The notes: generated by a model not told the origin, from the sequence alone. Positions 13,401-24,300 are shown, counted from the first letter of the stretch. The stretch is DNA of 64,000 nucleotides from Hyalella azteca (GCF_000764305.2 NW_025936293.1:1-64000), one strand, 5' to 3'. Numbers and translations: made by a program.

Positions 13401-14321
13401 CAACGCCGCACAGTCGCTGAATAATGGTAAGAGCAACATTTTTACGTTACTCCAGCGCAATAGATCTCCGGCGAAATATGTAGATCTCGAATTTCTGAAG
13501 CGCTAAAAAACCTTGTACTACTAAAAAACCTAGTACTACTAAAAACCATGGTACTACTAAAAAACCTAGTACAAAAAACCTACTATATGTAGTTTATGTA
13601 CTACTCATACGTGACACTGTGCTGGGGGTGACAGAGAAAAATTTGGTTTCAGCGCGGAAGACTGAGAGCAGTTCTCACCGACGACGATGCTCAGGGGGTA
13701 AAGGAAGAGGATGTTGGATGCCTCGTCTCCCAGGAAGAGCAGCTTGAAGTGCAGGCAGTAGGAGACTGTGGTCAGGTTGGTAGGCAGCGAGAAATTCGTG
13801 GCCAACTGCAAGTAGTTTATCTTCTCCCTCTCGCTGATGGCGAACCCCGGTGCTCCTGTAATTGTTTTTTTCTCGTTTACTTTGTATGATATATATTTAA
13901 ACATAATTTATGCAACATTTATTATTTATCGCAAAATTCTCATTGCCTTTTAGCAAATGAGGAGCTACAAATAATATAGAATCTAAACAATAAAATTATT
14001 ATTTGCGTAAAAATCATAAGTAAATTAAATTATAAATTTTATAAATTTAACATATACAAAATAATAAAATTAGATTGGCTCTCTATTCATCTACTCCAAA
14101 GATTGGTGAGTCTCAGCGTGAGCGTTATTATTTTGAATTGACAGGTACTTTTGAATATTCATTCCATTTCAATTTTTAGTATATAATAGTTGCTCTACTG
14201 TCAGAAATCTAAAAAATCTAAAGTATTTAAATTTGAATTTGTCACCATGAACGAGCTGGCGAAGCGTCGTGCATGCCAGTACAGCTACTAGCAAGAGCCA
14301 GGCAGCACGCCGTCCTGCCAT
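3771..14321 (-). CDS. Multidomain Cys-loop ligand-gated ion channel (pentraxin-like + C-type lectin + LDLa + pLGIC), 14 exons
   Basis: Fourteen minus-strand exons join in frame to 939 codons plus stop: 14321-14246, 13855-13679, 12823-12635, 12439-12324, 11873-11695, 11499-11337, 11050-10901, 9974-9690, 8682-8452, 8011-7792, 7301-7144, 5548-5444, 4955-4846 and 4431-3771. Domain order is signal peptide (about 1-25), pentraxin/concanavalin-like region (about 26-245), C-type lectin-like domain (about 252-350), linker (351-440), LDLa module (about 442-475), channel ligand-binding domain (about 490-683), M1 (about 692-715), M2 (about 727-749), M3 (about 757-780), cytoplasmic loop, and M4 (about 900-925). 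Every junction has GT-AG borders and compatible phase. It should be a plasma-membrane channel subunit with a very large extracellular head, and the ligand is unknown. Least certain are the donor of exon 12 (GTACGA) and the acceptor of exon 14. Splice choices were read by eye. Confidence 0.85.
4846..4955 (-). CDS. Channel gene exon 13: M1 transmembrane helix
   Basis: Encodes VLLESLYGGFVLSIFMPVVV and then ITVIGITTLF, a pre-M1 strand and M1 helix with the conserved mid-helix proline. The acceptor is GTGAAGCAG and the donor is GTAACT after TTCCA. Phase 0 in, phase 2 out. Confidence 0.78.
5444..5548 (-). CDS. Channel gene exon 12: last ligand-binding strands
   Basis: Encodes ATQLELKEQRMSLFMVHHSC and continues to PRTITIT, leading directly into the pre-M1 strand. 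Phase 0 to 0. The donor is GTACGA, which is weak. It is accepted because the joined protein runs into M1 with no insertion. Another frame here gives a run of five histidines that is not the coding frame. Confidence 0.65.
5776..6324. mobile_element. Second inverted-repeat element nested in 5640-6542
   Basis: The left end ATGGTTGAACTAATACAAGG and following bases are mirrored at 6295-6324 over about 30 bp with one or two changes. The interior consists of two diverged copies of about 215 bp (starting near 5790 and 6000), each with GATGTCA/GTGACGTCA motifs and an 'aataagactagttgca' block. Confidence 0.72.
6330..6382. repeat. Perfect 21-bp hairpin
   Basis: Arms at 6330-6350 and 6362-6382 are exact reverse complements (core AATAAGGACCAGGCGCTT) around an 11-base loop. 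It sits just right of the nested element and inside the outer TA-flanked element. It may be a subterminal transposon structure. Confidence 0.85.
7144..7301 (-). CDS. Channel gene exon 11: Cys-loop
   Basis: Contains CDFDLAIYPFGVHPC (residues about 615-629): two cysteines separated by exactly 13 residues with the family's x-Y/F-P-F core. The usual Asp after PF is Gly and the usual Gln is His-Pro. Phase 1 in, phase 0 out, donor GTGAGT. Confidence 0.9.
7792..8011 (-). CDS. Channel gene exon 10: ligand-binding domain, W-x-D-x-R motif
   Basis: Starts IKTSWKDERIEFVQLQEE after acceptor TTTCGCAG. The WKDER pattern is the conserved 'W-x-D-x-R-L' strand of pentameric channels, and IWYPKYHF matches the 'iW-x-P-x-x-x-f' loop A region. 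Phase 0 in, phase 1 out, donor GTGAGT. Confidence 0.85.
8452..8682 (-). CDS. Channel gene exon 9: LDLa module and start of ligand-binding domain
   Basis: 77 codons, phase 0 to 0. EEFTCNNGSCIPLDQHCDG followed by LQQCPDFEDENC is a clear LDL-receptor class A repeat with the CDG and acidic calcium-site region. Then LPIKLGVNISSVSDVEIGNG begins the first strand of a Cys-loop receptor ligand-binding domain. Donor is GTGAGT. Confidence 0.88.
8928..9665. mobile_element. Foldback-type element with ~260-bp inverted arms
   Basis: Arms at about 8928-9192 and 9405-9665 are near-identical reverse complements around a loop of about 210 bp. Because of this symmetry the same spurious peptide can be read from the minus strand at 9099-8863 and the plus strand at 9492-9704. 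It lies in the intron between channel exons 8 and 9. No transposase is seen. Confidence 0.8.
9690..9974 (-). CDS. Channel gene exon 8: linker domain and first LDLa cysteine
   Basis: 95 codons, phase 0 to 0, starting IPENATFSALGEKMDTFGKF and ending PIVISACAE. I do not recognise the central domain. It has aromatic and glycine spacing but no cysteines until the end. That final cysteine appears to be cysteine 1 of the LDLa module completed by the next exon. Donor is GTATG. Confidence 0.75.
10901..11050 (-). CDS. Channel gene exon 7: C-type lectin-like domain, second half
   Basis: 50 codons, phase 0 to 0. FQFWLKNK resembles the WIGL strand, followed by NICYLAV, MELACNN and a terminal LLVCE like the lectin C-terminal 'C...yiCE'. 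The WND and EPN/QPD motifs of calcium-dependent sugar binding are not visible, so sugar binding is doubtful. Confidence 0.78.
11337..11499 (-). CDS. Channel gene exon 6: C-type lectin-like domain, first half
   Basis: Encodes VLDLDPCAAPTSVLHYLG and then FTYDEAASWCKKFSGVLPS, the typical 'y-s/t-w-x-x-A-x-x-x-C-x-x-x-g-G-x-L-p' helix region of C-type lectin folds. Phase 2 in, phase 0 out, donor GTGAGA. Confidence 0.75.
11695..11873 (-). CDS. Channel gene exon 5: end of pentraxin-like region and Pro/Ser linker
   Basis: Starts CLPPPTDNVVAGLAWQETRN after acceptor GCACAG and ends in a low-complexity SSYSSSPAQPEPA stretch. Phase 0 in, phase 2 out, donor GTGAGT. The exon is GC-rich compared with its introns. 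It probably joins the jelly-roll domain to the lectin domain. Confidence 0.7.
12324..12439 (-). CDS. Channel gene exon 4: pentraxin/concanavalin-like part 3
   Basis: Phase 1 in, phase 0 out. The acceptor was chosen as ...ACAGACAG because only that AG keeps the frame after exon 3. The exon reads KYVFSFCSNYEVKSSSDMD and continues to PRQIFLEE. The donor is GTATGT. The segment is weakly pentraxin-like and carries two cysteines. Confidence 0.65.
12635..12823 (-). CDS. Channel gene exon 3: pentraxin/concanavalin-like part 2
   Basis: 63 codons, phase 1 to 1. The segment REWVHLCVSVFGGSKVYING matches the W-H-C ... Y-x-N/D-G signature of pentraxin and LamG strands. The acceptor is a TTATTCCAG type and the donor is GTGACC. 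Confidence 0.78.
13503..13575. repeat. Short tandem repeat, ~18-bp unit
   Basis: About four copies of a TACTACTAAAAAACCTAG-type unit lie in the intron next to channel exon 2 (immediately past its donor side). Confidence 0.7.
13679..13855 (-). CDS. Channel gene exon 2: pentraxin/concanavalin-like part 1
   Basis: 59 codons, phase 1 to 1. It contains the pattern LTTVSYCLHFKLLF, like the conserved first cysteine strand of pentraxin or laminin-G type jelly-roll domains. The acceptor follows a T-rich tract and the donor is GTGAGA. NFS and NLT are potential N-glycosylation sites. Confidence 0.75.
14246..14321 (-). CDS. Channel gene exon 1: start codon and signal peptide
   Basis: ATG lies at 14321-14319. 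It encodes MAGRRAAWLLLVAVLACTT followed by LRQLVH, a classic signal peptide with a basic n-region and hydrophobic core. The exon ends at 14246 before GTGAC and leaves one base (phase 1). An acceptor at 14393-14394 suggests that 14392-14322 is 5' UTR of the same exon. That leader contains a short upstream ORF starting MDGVSG that stops before the main ATG. Confidence 0.75.
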
Positions 14322-14399
14322 GTTAGCGCTGCCGTATCTCAAATACAACGGTACCTGGGAGAACCGCTTACGCCGTCCATATACAACCGTACCTGAAAG

Positions 14400-15660
14400 A
14401 TATTAATAATTGTTTGAGAACGACTTGCAAAGACGATTGAATTATAAGGAAACTTTACACATGCATTTAATGCATAATGCAAGGTTGGTGCATGAATATA
14501 AGGTGCGCAGAGAATTAAATGCAAATAATATCCTGAATAATCAACCGGTATAAATTTAATAATATACCAAGGTGGGAAAAATAACTTCCTTGCACGTGGT
14601 ATGTATGGTGAAAAGATTTCTCGACGACAATTTTTTAATTGGAAGAAGCTTTTAATTATTAATTAACTGAATAAAAAGCGTAGAAAGCCTTCAGTTCCCG
14701 TAGACGAGTTCAAAACTCCTCTGTAATGCAGCTTCTGCACTGCTGTTTGATTTACAAGTGTCACTTAGCGGCGTGGTTCTTAACCTGCCTGTATGGCTAC
14801 CCATTCTTACATTCCCTTCTGTTTGTTGTTCCTATGATCTATCAATAGTTGCCGTCGGTTGTCAAGCTCATTATGACTAACAGCTCATTATGACTGACAT
14901 TATGCCCTCATAATTCATCTGTCCTTAGTTTCTTGCACTCAGTTATGAATTACAATTTTCATTTATCGTATACAATCCTGAAACGGGTATGGAGTACATG
15001 AGATGAAAAAATTCTACAGATGAATCTATTAACTTCTCCATTCAAATCATATCACGAATATCTTGCTCCATTATTATGGCTTTCTCATCATTTGATAATT
15101 TTATATGACATTTTTACCTGAGAAAAAAAAATTACCTATATTCTTGGTTTTGCACTTGCAGCAGGGCACTGGTAGTACGCAGGGTATTGAACAAAGCGAG
15201 CTTCTGATTAGGAACAACCAAGCAAGCTTATATAATGTCGTGAAACCACACAAAAATCGATCCATATTCACATTTTCATATGAAATCGTCAACCGCCTGT
15301 TGCTTAGAATAATTTTTGTCGATGGTGTAAACATCATCTAACTAATTACGCTCCGTAAAACACAATTTTTCTTTTAGCGCCCTGAGCTCTGAATGTTGAC
15401 TTAGCTGTTGACGAAGTCAACAGTTGGACGAATGCATCCTATTGTTGTCCTATCATCCGTTTCATGAAATGCTCCATCTTTTGTTTGAACAGCTTATGAT
15501 CTACAACATAAATTTTCAACGATACGAAGATTAGAACGGCTATAAATCAATTTGGAGCAAACGCTAGAAATTGAAGTGGTCATTGAAACACGTTCTTATT
15601 ATGTTCACTCGCCATCACTACTGTTCTGACATTCGGATAAATTTTATCCTCCATTTGTCA
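14400..15660. other. Non-coding stretch upstream of the channel gene
   Basis: No convincing exon. It presumably holds the promoter or earlier 5' UTR of the minus-strand channel gene, but no core promoter element can be called with confidence. Two overlapping ORFs at about 15101-15341 on opposite strands are AT-rich and look random. Confidence 0.35.
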
Positions 15661-15667
15661 ATATGCA

Positions 15668-17772
15668 CATAATTAGAAATGCGGTGACCTCCGAGAATAA
15701 TGAGCTATTGTTATAACAATATAAGTCCTGTAATTTGTTGTTGGTTCCAAGTTCAGAATTATTATTTCAAATTTACTTTCCACAGAACACAATCTATGCA
15801 ATTCTTATTCTTCGCTGATGTTGCGAATAGATTTTGAGAGCAGACGCTCGGAGTTTTAGAGTTCAGTGAAAATTTAGTATAAAACATAATAGTTTGTATA
15901 ATATGTTCAATTATGTACTCGACGGGATGCATATTATGAGATATATTTTTTTTTCTTTTTCGGAGTACCGCTTTAACCATATGTTGTTTTGATGATGTTC
16001 TTTTGTTGGATTAGTGACTCAATAATGGTTGAATATATTTATTTTATCACTAGAATATGGAATCTCGTTTAACTGTGATATTATTTTTTGAATTAATAGG
16101 ATTTAGTTATTAGCGTCTTAAGACGAGACTGAATGTTGTAGCTCCAACGTTATTGGTCGAGTTTCTCCTAGGTCGACGGATTGGTCGAGTTGCCATGGTG
16201 CACTTTTATTCCCCTTGGTAACCAGGAATTTAAAGCAAAGACAATACTATAAAAATTCACCATATCTTTATGAACGTTTCGGAGTCCAGCTGAAGCGTCA
16301 GTTGGCATGCACGACATTGGCATAATGAACTGACGGTGGAGCTGGACTCCGAAACGTTTATAAAGATATGGTGAATTTTCGTGGTATTGCCTTTGCTTTT
16401 AAATTCCTTGTTAACTTGCGATTTAATAAGCAAACAGGTGATTTTAATACTTCCCCTATGTAGTCTTGGACGATGGAGTGCTCGGTCTCTTTAGAATTAA
16501 TTTAGGATTATTCGACTGTTAACTTTTGATTGGTTTGCCAAAGGATTAAAATTATGATTACTTTATTGTATTGTATTATATTGTCATCTTTTGTACCTGA
16601 AATGTGAACTAGTCCGTTTTGTTGCGCTGTAAACGAGATATTGGGGCAAGGTTATTTTAGCTGAGTTACCCCTCGCGAGCAAATTGTGCGTGTTCAGTGG
16701 TACTACTGTACTAGGTGGGGGTGCAGGCGTTTCGACTCTAATTCACGAAGCAAATCTTAGCTTCCAAGATGAAACTCCGCCGTAGTTCTGGATAAATCTC
16801 GCAAAGAGATCCACTAATGGATTAATTACGGCAGGTGTAGTTCTTGGTTAGTCCCAGTTGCTGGTAGCGCTCTGGTACGAGTAGTTCCCGTGCCGAGCAC
16901 TTCTCGTGTTGTGGGGGCTAATAACCTTTGCACTCGAGTATATTTGTCAGCGTTCTGGTGGAGCTTCTGCGGTACCGTTCGCGCCTCTCGTGTCGTGGGA
17001 GTTAACACCTTCCCCGCTCGAGAGTAATCGGAACTTTGCAGTGTATTAGGGCTAGAATCCCTAGTCTCTGCGGCTGGTCGTTGGCATCTCGGTGCGGCCA
17101 ATTCTCGTACCATTTGCTGTCCATTTTTGTTACACTCAGCTGTGTACTAGGCTCATACTCTAGTTTCTCGTTGCTGTTTGTACCCCTGAAGTGTCATTCC
17201 TTTTTCCGATAAATTTTGAACTAAGACAAATAGTAAATTGTGCACCCTTGTATGATGAATCTTGTAATTCACCCGAAGATCACCAGTATATTACGAAAAG
17301 TTCCTCGTGTTCATTCCTCCTCTCTCCAACGCAAGGGAATTTAGAGCCGGGCCGAAGAGCGACTCTTTAGCCCTTGTGTTTAGAATCAGTACGAAAGTCT
17401 CCACCAGATCGGCACGCTACCCGTAATTATTTCAACTTCGCGGCGGTGTTTCCGGTTACATAACACCGCATATAATTAGAAATGCGGTAACCTCCAATGT
17501 TTATGAGCTATTGTTATAACAATATAAGTCCTGTAATTTGTTGTTGGTTCCAAGTTCAGAATTATTATTTCAAATTAACTTTCCACAGAACACAATCTGT
17601 GCAACTTTTATTTTTCGTTAATGTTACGAATAGATTTTGAGAGCAGACATTCAGGGTTTTAGAGCTCAGTGAAAATTTAGTATAAAAAATAATAGTTTGG
17701 GAGCAAATGTAAATTGTATATGAAAATAGGATGCTAATTATGAGGTTTTCTAATATGTTCAATTATGTATGA
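15668..17772. mobile_element. Locus flanked by ~250-300-bp direct repeats (retroelement candidate)
   Basis: 15668-15918 and about 17472-17772 are direct copies (for example 'aattagaaatgcggt', 'ggttccaagttcagaatta', 'agattttgagagcagac'). The right copy carries an extra segment of about 50 bp. Between them lie the palindrome at 16217-16414 and a moderately GC-rich stretch (16850-17100) with two diverged copies of a block containing CTCGTGT and CACTCGAG/GCTCGAG. No reverse transcriptase remains. It may be an internally deleted LTR-like or Penelope-like element. Confidence 0.5.
16217..16414. repeat. Long palindrome with hammerhead-like GAAACG core
   Basis: Arms 16217-16303 and 16328-16414 pair with few mismatches around a 24-base loop. 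The right arm contains CTGACGGTGGAGCTGGACTC followed by CGAAACG: a CUGA, a GGAG/CUCC stem and a GAAAC, arranged like the core of hammerhead motifs carried by Penelope-like elements. One core position (A9) appears changed. Ribozyme identity is inference. Confidence 0.5.
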
Positions 17773-20700
17773 TGTTCATATATAATAAATAAATGAATTA
17801 GTTATTATTATATAATTAATAAACTGAAATTTTTAATTATGTGCAGTTTAGTCCACTAATGATTGATAGCCTACTTGAGTATCAGATTTTACATATAAGG
17901 TATATAAAGTAACTTAAATCTTAGCAGCAAAATCCGCAGAGTTCTCACGACCTTAAAATTAAACCAACTCTCCCCGATGCCATCCAAAAATCATCCATCT
18001 TAAAGTTTTATGTTCAAAATCAAAATTCACAAGAAAAGTTATTCTGCCAATTACGTTGCTTTTGGGTTTATTGTAAAATTTTTAAATTTTAAATTAAAGT
18101 TTCGAACATTTTATCTCACAATCATGACAAACGTCTCGATAATTTCTGTAATAGGGCAGTCTGTCTCGTGTCCAGAAGGTAGAGTCGTAGATTGCTTGCT
18201 AAATTTTAGGAATCTTAGATGACAAGATTTCGTTTACTAAAAAATATGTTTTTAGAGTTCTATGACTATGATATAAGCGAATAAGTTCACTCATTTAGCT
18301 TATTATTATATTCTTGAAGACTGTTAAGCATTTGAGAAATGGGGAAGAAATGCAATATTAATCGTGTGCTTTAGTGTTTGGTCTTCAAACAGTTACGCTC
18401 AATTAAGTTTTAAATACCATTTCTCTTGATAACTTTTCCCATTCTTCTAATGACGACAAATATGCACGACGTTCACTTAATTCCTATTATATGTAAAATA
18501 TTTACCTTAATTAAAATCTCATAAAAAATTTTTATCAAAAGATTAAAGACAAATATTTCCAACTTTCAAACTGGGCATAAAGAGACATGTAATTTTTAAC
18601 GTTTTCATTGCAGTGATTAATGTTACTGACATTCTATATTCTCATGTATATTTTAGGGGTTGATATCAATTCCAGCGAAATATGTACAACTAACATAGAC
18701 AATTACATCGCTTCTCAACATATTTCAAAACATAACTACTGTTGCCCAGTTTCTGTTACTATAAGGAATGAGTTTTTTTGCAAATATATAAGCCTACTAC
18801 CAATATGCTGAAAGCTGAAAGAATGAAATCATAGATAATGAATATAGGCGCTTTGTTCGAAAGCACAAAGGAGTAAACTAAGATTAATCATTTATGTCTC
18901 AAATGATTGCTGGCGACTGAACAAAGAGGTCTTTTGTAAGAGGCTTGCGGAAGAAAATCATGTTATTCATGACTTTAACAACACAGCACGTTGAATCTAT
19001 TTTCCAGACGGCTAAACAATTACTTCAAGAATCGAGCATGCTAGTAAATTGTACAAACTATGAATTTTGATACCGACGAACAATGTAAAGATAAACAATT
19101 GGAATGCATAACATAAAAGATTTCACCATTATTCATTCTGGCTAAAATTATTGTATCACTTATGAACATGACGGAGTACGCTGTTATCGGTTCGATACGT
19201 CAATGAGTTGCGCGAGTGGAACCATTAAGAAAACATGTTCACTAAAACACGCCTGTCCTGGTATGCTTTGTAGTGCTTCTTTCCCGTAGTGAAAAAATAT
19301 TCATTTTCTTTCTTAATCTTGCAATGAATTATTTTACATTGCTTTCCACGATTGATTGATCTAGCTTTTTTTAATTAAATTAATACAGCTAAATGAGTTG
19401 AAGTTAGTTTATTTATGCCCATAACGTAATGCGTTCTGAGATCTTTCAAGAGTGTAGTGATAGGCAAATCAATCGAAAAAAAAATTAGCTAATCGGAACA
19501 CAACTCATAGTGTTTCCTATTATTATAATGTGCACATCAGCAGTTATAACTACTCAATATATTTAGTATGTGATATACTGTATCAACATTAAACAGCTGT
19601 CTTTCAATATTAATTACTCACTGTCATGGCGGAAGATTCATGTCGTGTTCGAGTGCCTCTACAGACCTGCTCACGGAGCTAGCAAAGGGCGGGCGCTGAA
19701 GCCCTAAAAATATCATAGGTACCCGTACAAAATCCGGGCTACGGTTAAAAAGCGGGTATTTTTCCTGACAAATTTGCTGATTTGGGCCTCTTTGAAAGTG
19801 AGTTGGTAGTCTGAAATATAGGTTTGCGTTAAACTTGAAGCGTTTTTAAAAGGCAAGAAGTCCTAAAAATGGAATTTTTGCTGCATCTCAAAATGTAACT
19901 AATAAATATTGACTTTTTGCCTTTTTGTGGGCTGTTCTAGCAGTTTTCTCTTGCTTGCATCTGGCAACCTTGAAAATGCTGAAGTGGCGATCGACTGATT
20001 CGAAAAATATCGTTGCAGAATGAATTCTGCCAATTTATCTTACAGTGACGTCATGTCTTCAGATAATTAATCATATGTTTCCAAGCGTATCAAATATATG
20101 CTTAAAATTTTCGTAAAATAATGAAACTGAGAATAATAGAGCTTAGCACACGCTTAGAGTTACCCATGGTCAATTGAGATACCGGTTTCTAAATGCATTT
20201 ATCCCCCATATCCATATATTATGGAGTGCGGAAAAGCCACATAGTGGGAATTATTCTCCGATTCTAGGCAAATTATCACTCAGCGCTCTGCGTACACTTG
20301 TCACTCACTTGTATTGTTTACAACAGCATTATCCTCGTTGTTCATAAGGTTTAATTGATTCAACGCTTATATCTCCAAAACGAACTAATACAGTGAGTGC
20401 GGACTAATGAAGTAAGATGAATCATACGCTTATTCAATGTAGACCCGCACGCCGAACTATGCGAGTAATAGCTGATATCTGAAATATATCGAATGCGAAT
20501 TTTAACTACATTGAATTCTACTCTAACTACAGAAACAGTATCACTCGTCAAATTAGTTCAAATTCCGAACATTTTAAAGTATTCTATTTACTTCATGTTT
20601 CTAAATTCTATTGAGTGGTCTAACGTAGTCACTGTTATGTATGACCTTAGACAGGTTCTGTCTACAGTCATAGCTGCTGCATAGTGGCAATTAGCAGCGA

Positions 20701-20980
20701 ATATAATGTTTAAAACATTGTGTACATTGAACACAATGCATTCACATCTACAATTATGCATTGTGTGAATGAGTATAGTCGTGTCCTGCGCAGTCGGAGC
20801 GGTATGTGGTGACGGTGGTGAATATATATATCGGATTTAGCACTCGCAAGAAGCATGTCAGAATGTGGGTGGTATCTCTCGTCGCTCCGCATTCTCTATG
20901 TTGATGCTTCTAGATATAGAAGCGTCGAACCTCCAAATGCGACGCAGTGATTTTTTTAATACTATGGGCGATATTTATAT
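17773..20980. other. Gene-poor AT-rich stretch
   Basis: Only short random-looking ORFs. No exon with recognisable protein similarity, no RNA gene and no clear repeat beyond simple AT runs. A slightly GC-richer patch at 19620-19720 has no recognised content. Confidence 0.4.
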
Positions 20981-20989
20981 ATTTATGTG

Positions 20990-21330
20990 AAAAGCAAAGA
21001 GGTGGTTTACATTGAATAAGTAATCGACTCACCTTATTTCATCACAACGCAATCTTTGTTTATGCTTATGAAGAGACATCCGTTGACCCTCTGATACACG
21101 GCTCAATAATTGTTTTTTGAACACTATTAGCGAGAGCTGTAAGCCTATATAGAGTATGGAGCGGGGGCTTACATTGAGTGAGTGTTCGATGCAGCATCTT
21201 TAATCACATCGCTGCCTCCAAGTTAGGTACTGTCAGAGATATATACGTTGAGCCCTTGAAACTATACGCTGTCGTCGTCATTCAATGGTAAGTTTAAAAA
21301 CTATCAGCGAGTGCTAAGTGTTTCTAGTGT
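20990..21330. repeat. Two diverged tandem copies of a ~175-bp unit
   Basis: The order 'ttacattga(a/g)t(a/g)agt', 'catcacaacgca/cacatcgctgc', 'cgttgaccct/cgttgagccct', 'actat(t/c)agcgag' is shared by 20990-21140 and 21165-21330. No function is seen. Confidence 0.55.
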
Positions 21331-21365
21331 CAATATACATTGAAAAAAGTAGATTAGATTCAATA

Positions 21366-24300
21366 AAGCACTTCTCTTTAACTTCACTTCTTGTCGTTTG
21401 TTTGTCTGTCTGTCTGTCTGCTACAAATCTTATAATCAAAATTTAACACACTTCTACTTATCCTATCTATCTGAAATTTTGCACACTAGCGTAAACTAGC
21501 GTAAAGTTGGAGACAATGCATGAATCAAATGACAAAATGAATAATTCTATAAATAAATTTTTTGTTCAATATTAAAAAAAATGAAAAAATAAATTTCTCA
21601 GCTACAAATCTTATATATGATATTTGACACACTTTTACGTGTCCAATTGATCTGAAATATTGCACACTTGTGTGAAGTCGGAGGCAATGCATGAGTCTGT
21701 CTGTCTGCTACAAATCTTATAATCAAAATTTAACACACTTCTACTTATCCTATCGATCTGAAATTTTGCACACTAGCGTAAAGTTGGAGACAATGCATGA
21801 ATCAAATGACAAAATGAATAATTTTACAAATAAATTTTTTGTTCAATATTAAAAAAAAGAAAAAATAAATTTCTCAAATACAAATCTTATAATTGATATT
21901 TGACACACTCTTACGTGTCCAATTGATCTGAAATATTGCACACTTGTGTGAAGTCGGAGGCAATGCATGAATCCATTGACAAAATAAATAATTTTGAAAA
22001 AAATTATATATTAAAAAAAATTACAAATTAGTTTTTTTATATAAATGAAAATAAAAGTAGAAATTCATTGTACATCTGTAACATTGCAAACACTGGATTC
22101 TTTAGAAGTGATGTCTTTAAAAAGTAATTTTTAAACGTATATTTCCTGGTCTGCTGTAAAGTAATGCAGCAAAAGTGGGGCTAAAACTGAATGCCAAGAA
22201 ATGCACGATATTGAAGGAAGTATCTACGAGACTGATCGCAGTTAATATGTAATATGCGTTTAAAAATTACTTTTCAAAGACATCACTTCTGAAGAATCGG
22301 GTGCCTTGGATGTTACACATGTACCATGAATTTCTAATTTTGTTTTCATATATTAAAAAAACATTATTTTCAAAATTTTTTAAGATATCAAAATTTTGTA
22401 AATTTTCAAAGTTATTTATGCTGTCAACTGATTCATGCATTGTCTCTGACTTTATGCAATTGTGCAAAATTTCAGATCGATTGGACAGGTCAAATTGTGT
22501 CATATATGAATTATAAGATTTGCAGCAGACGAAATTATTTTTACATTTTCTAATAATTAAAAATAAATTTTTTCAATTTATAAAATTGTTTATTCTGTCA
22601 ATTGATTCATGCATTGTCTCCAACTTTACGTAAGTGAGCAAAATTTCGAATCGATTGGACAGGTATAAGCGTGTCAAATATCTATAGTAAGATTTGTAGC
22701 TGACTAAATTATTTTTAATTTATTTAATATTAAAAAAACTTAAGTTTTAAAGCCATTTATTCTGTCAATTGACTCATGCATTGTCTCCAACTTTATACAA
22801 TTGTGCCAATTTTCAAATCGATTGGACAGGTAGAAGTGTGTTAAATATCGATTATAAAATTTGTAGCAGACAGACAGAAAAACAACAAGAAATGAAGTTA
22901 AAGAGAAGTGTTGTAATTAAAATATACGTTTAAAAATTTCTTTTTAAAGACAAAACTTCCAAAGAATCCAGTGTCTCCAATCTTACAGATGTACAATAAA
23001 TTTCTCATTCAATTTTCGCATATTTAAAAAATTAATTTTTCATTTTTTTAATATATAATTTTTTTAATATATAATTTTTTTTTCAAAATTAGTTATTCTG
23101 TTAATTGATTCATGCATTGCCTCTGACTTCATACAAGTGTGTAAAATTTCAGATCAATTAGACAGAATAGAATATAAGTGTCGGCGTTGAAGAAATAGGC
23201 CCATGGCCTGTTGCCGATTCTTGAATTTTTCGTGACTTGATTCACAAGGGATCCGGCCTTTGGAACCCGATCTTTCCATAGCTGACGATTGATTGAGATA
23301 GCTGCTGGACTTATTGCCTGGTCCGTAATTTGCTANGTCACACGAAAACGATCACTTATTCGCCACTTTCGACCGATCACTTGTTCGCCACACGCAACAG
23401 ATCACTTATTCGCCACACGCACACGATTAATTATTCGCCATACACATAAGATTAATTATTCGCCACGGGCAAGCGATCGCTTATTCGCCATGTGTGAGCG
23501 ATCACCTATTCGCCACATGCGCACGATTAATTATTCGCCATACCCATACGATCACTTATTCGCGACGTGCATATGATTAGTTATTCGCCATATATATATA
23601 CGATCGACTATTCGCCTCCTGCAAACGATCGATTATTCGCCGCAATCGATCAATTATTTGTAAACTATTCGCCAATCAATCAACTATTCGCCACATACAA
23701 ACGTACACGTATTACGAACATTTATCCGTCACTCAATTGGCAGAATAAATAGTTTTATGAAATAAATTTCTTTTTGTCATTATTAAAAAAATTTAAAATA
23801 ATTTCGTCTGCTACAAATCTTATAATCCATATATGACACAATTTGACCTGTCCAATCGATCTGAAATTTTGCACAATTGCATAAACTCAGACACAATGCA
23901 TGAATCAGTTGACAGAATAAATAATTTTAAAAATGTACAAAATTTTGATATCCTAAAAAATACTCAAAAATATATATTTTTAATATTTGAAAATAAAATT
24001 AGAAATTCATTGTACATGTGTAACATCCAAGACACCGGATTCTTAAAAAGTGTTGTCTTCAAGAAGTAATTTTAAAAATGTTATAAATTATTTATTCTGT
24101 CAATTGATTCATGCATTGTCTCCAACTTTACGCAAGTGTGCAAAATTTTAGATTGATTGGACAGGTAAAAGTGCGTCAAATATCGATAATAAGATTAGTA
24201 GCTGACAATATCATTTCAATTGTTCTTTAATATTGCAAAAAAATTAATTTTTATATTCTGTCAATTGATTCATGCATTGTCTTCAACTTTATGCAAGTGT

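Noticed and set aside
23341..23705. CRISPR-like repeat array
   Set aside because: Eukaryotic context, degenerate units, irregular spacing, no cas genes. It is a minisatellite inside a transposon.
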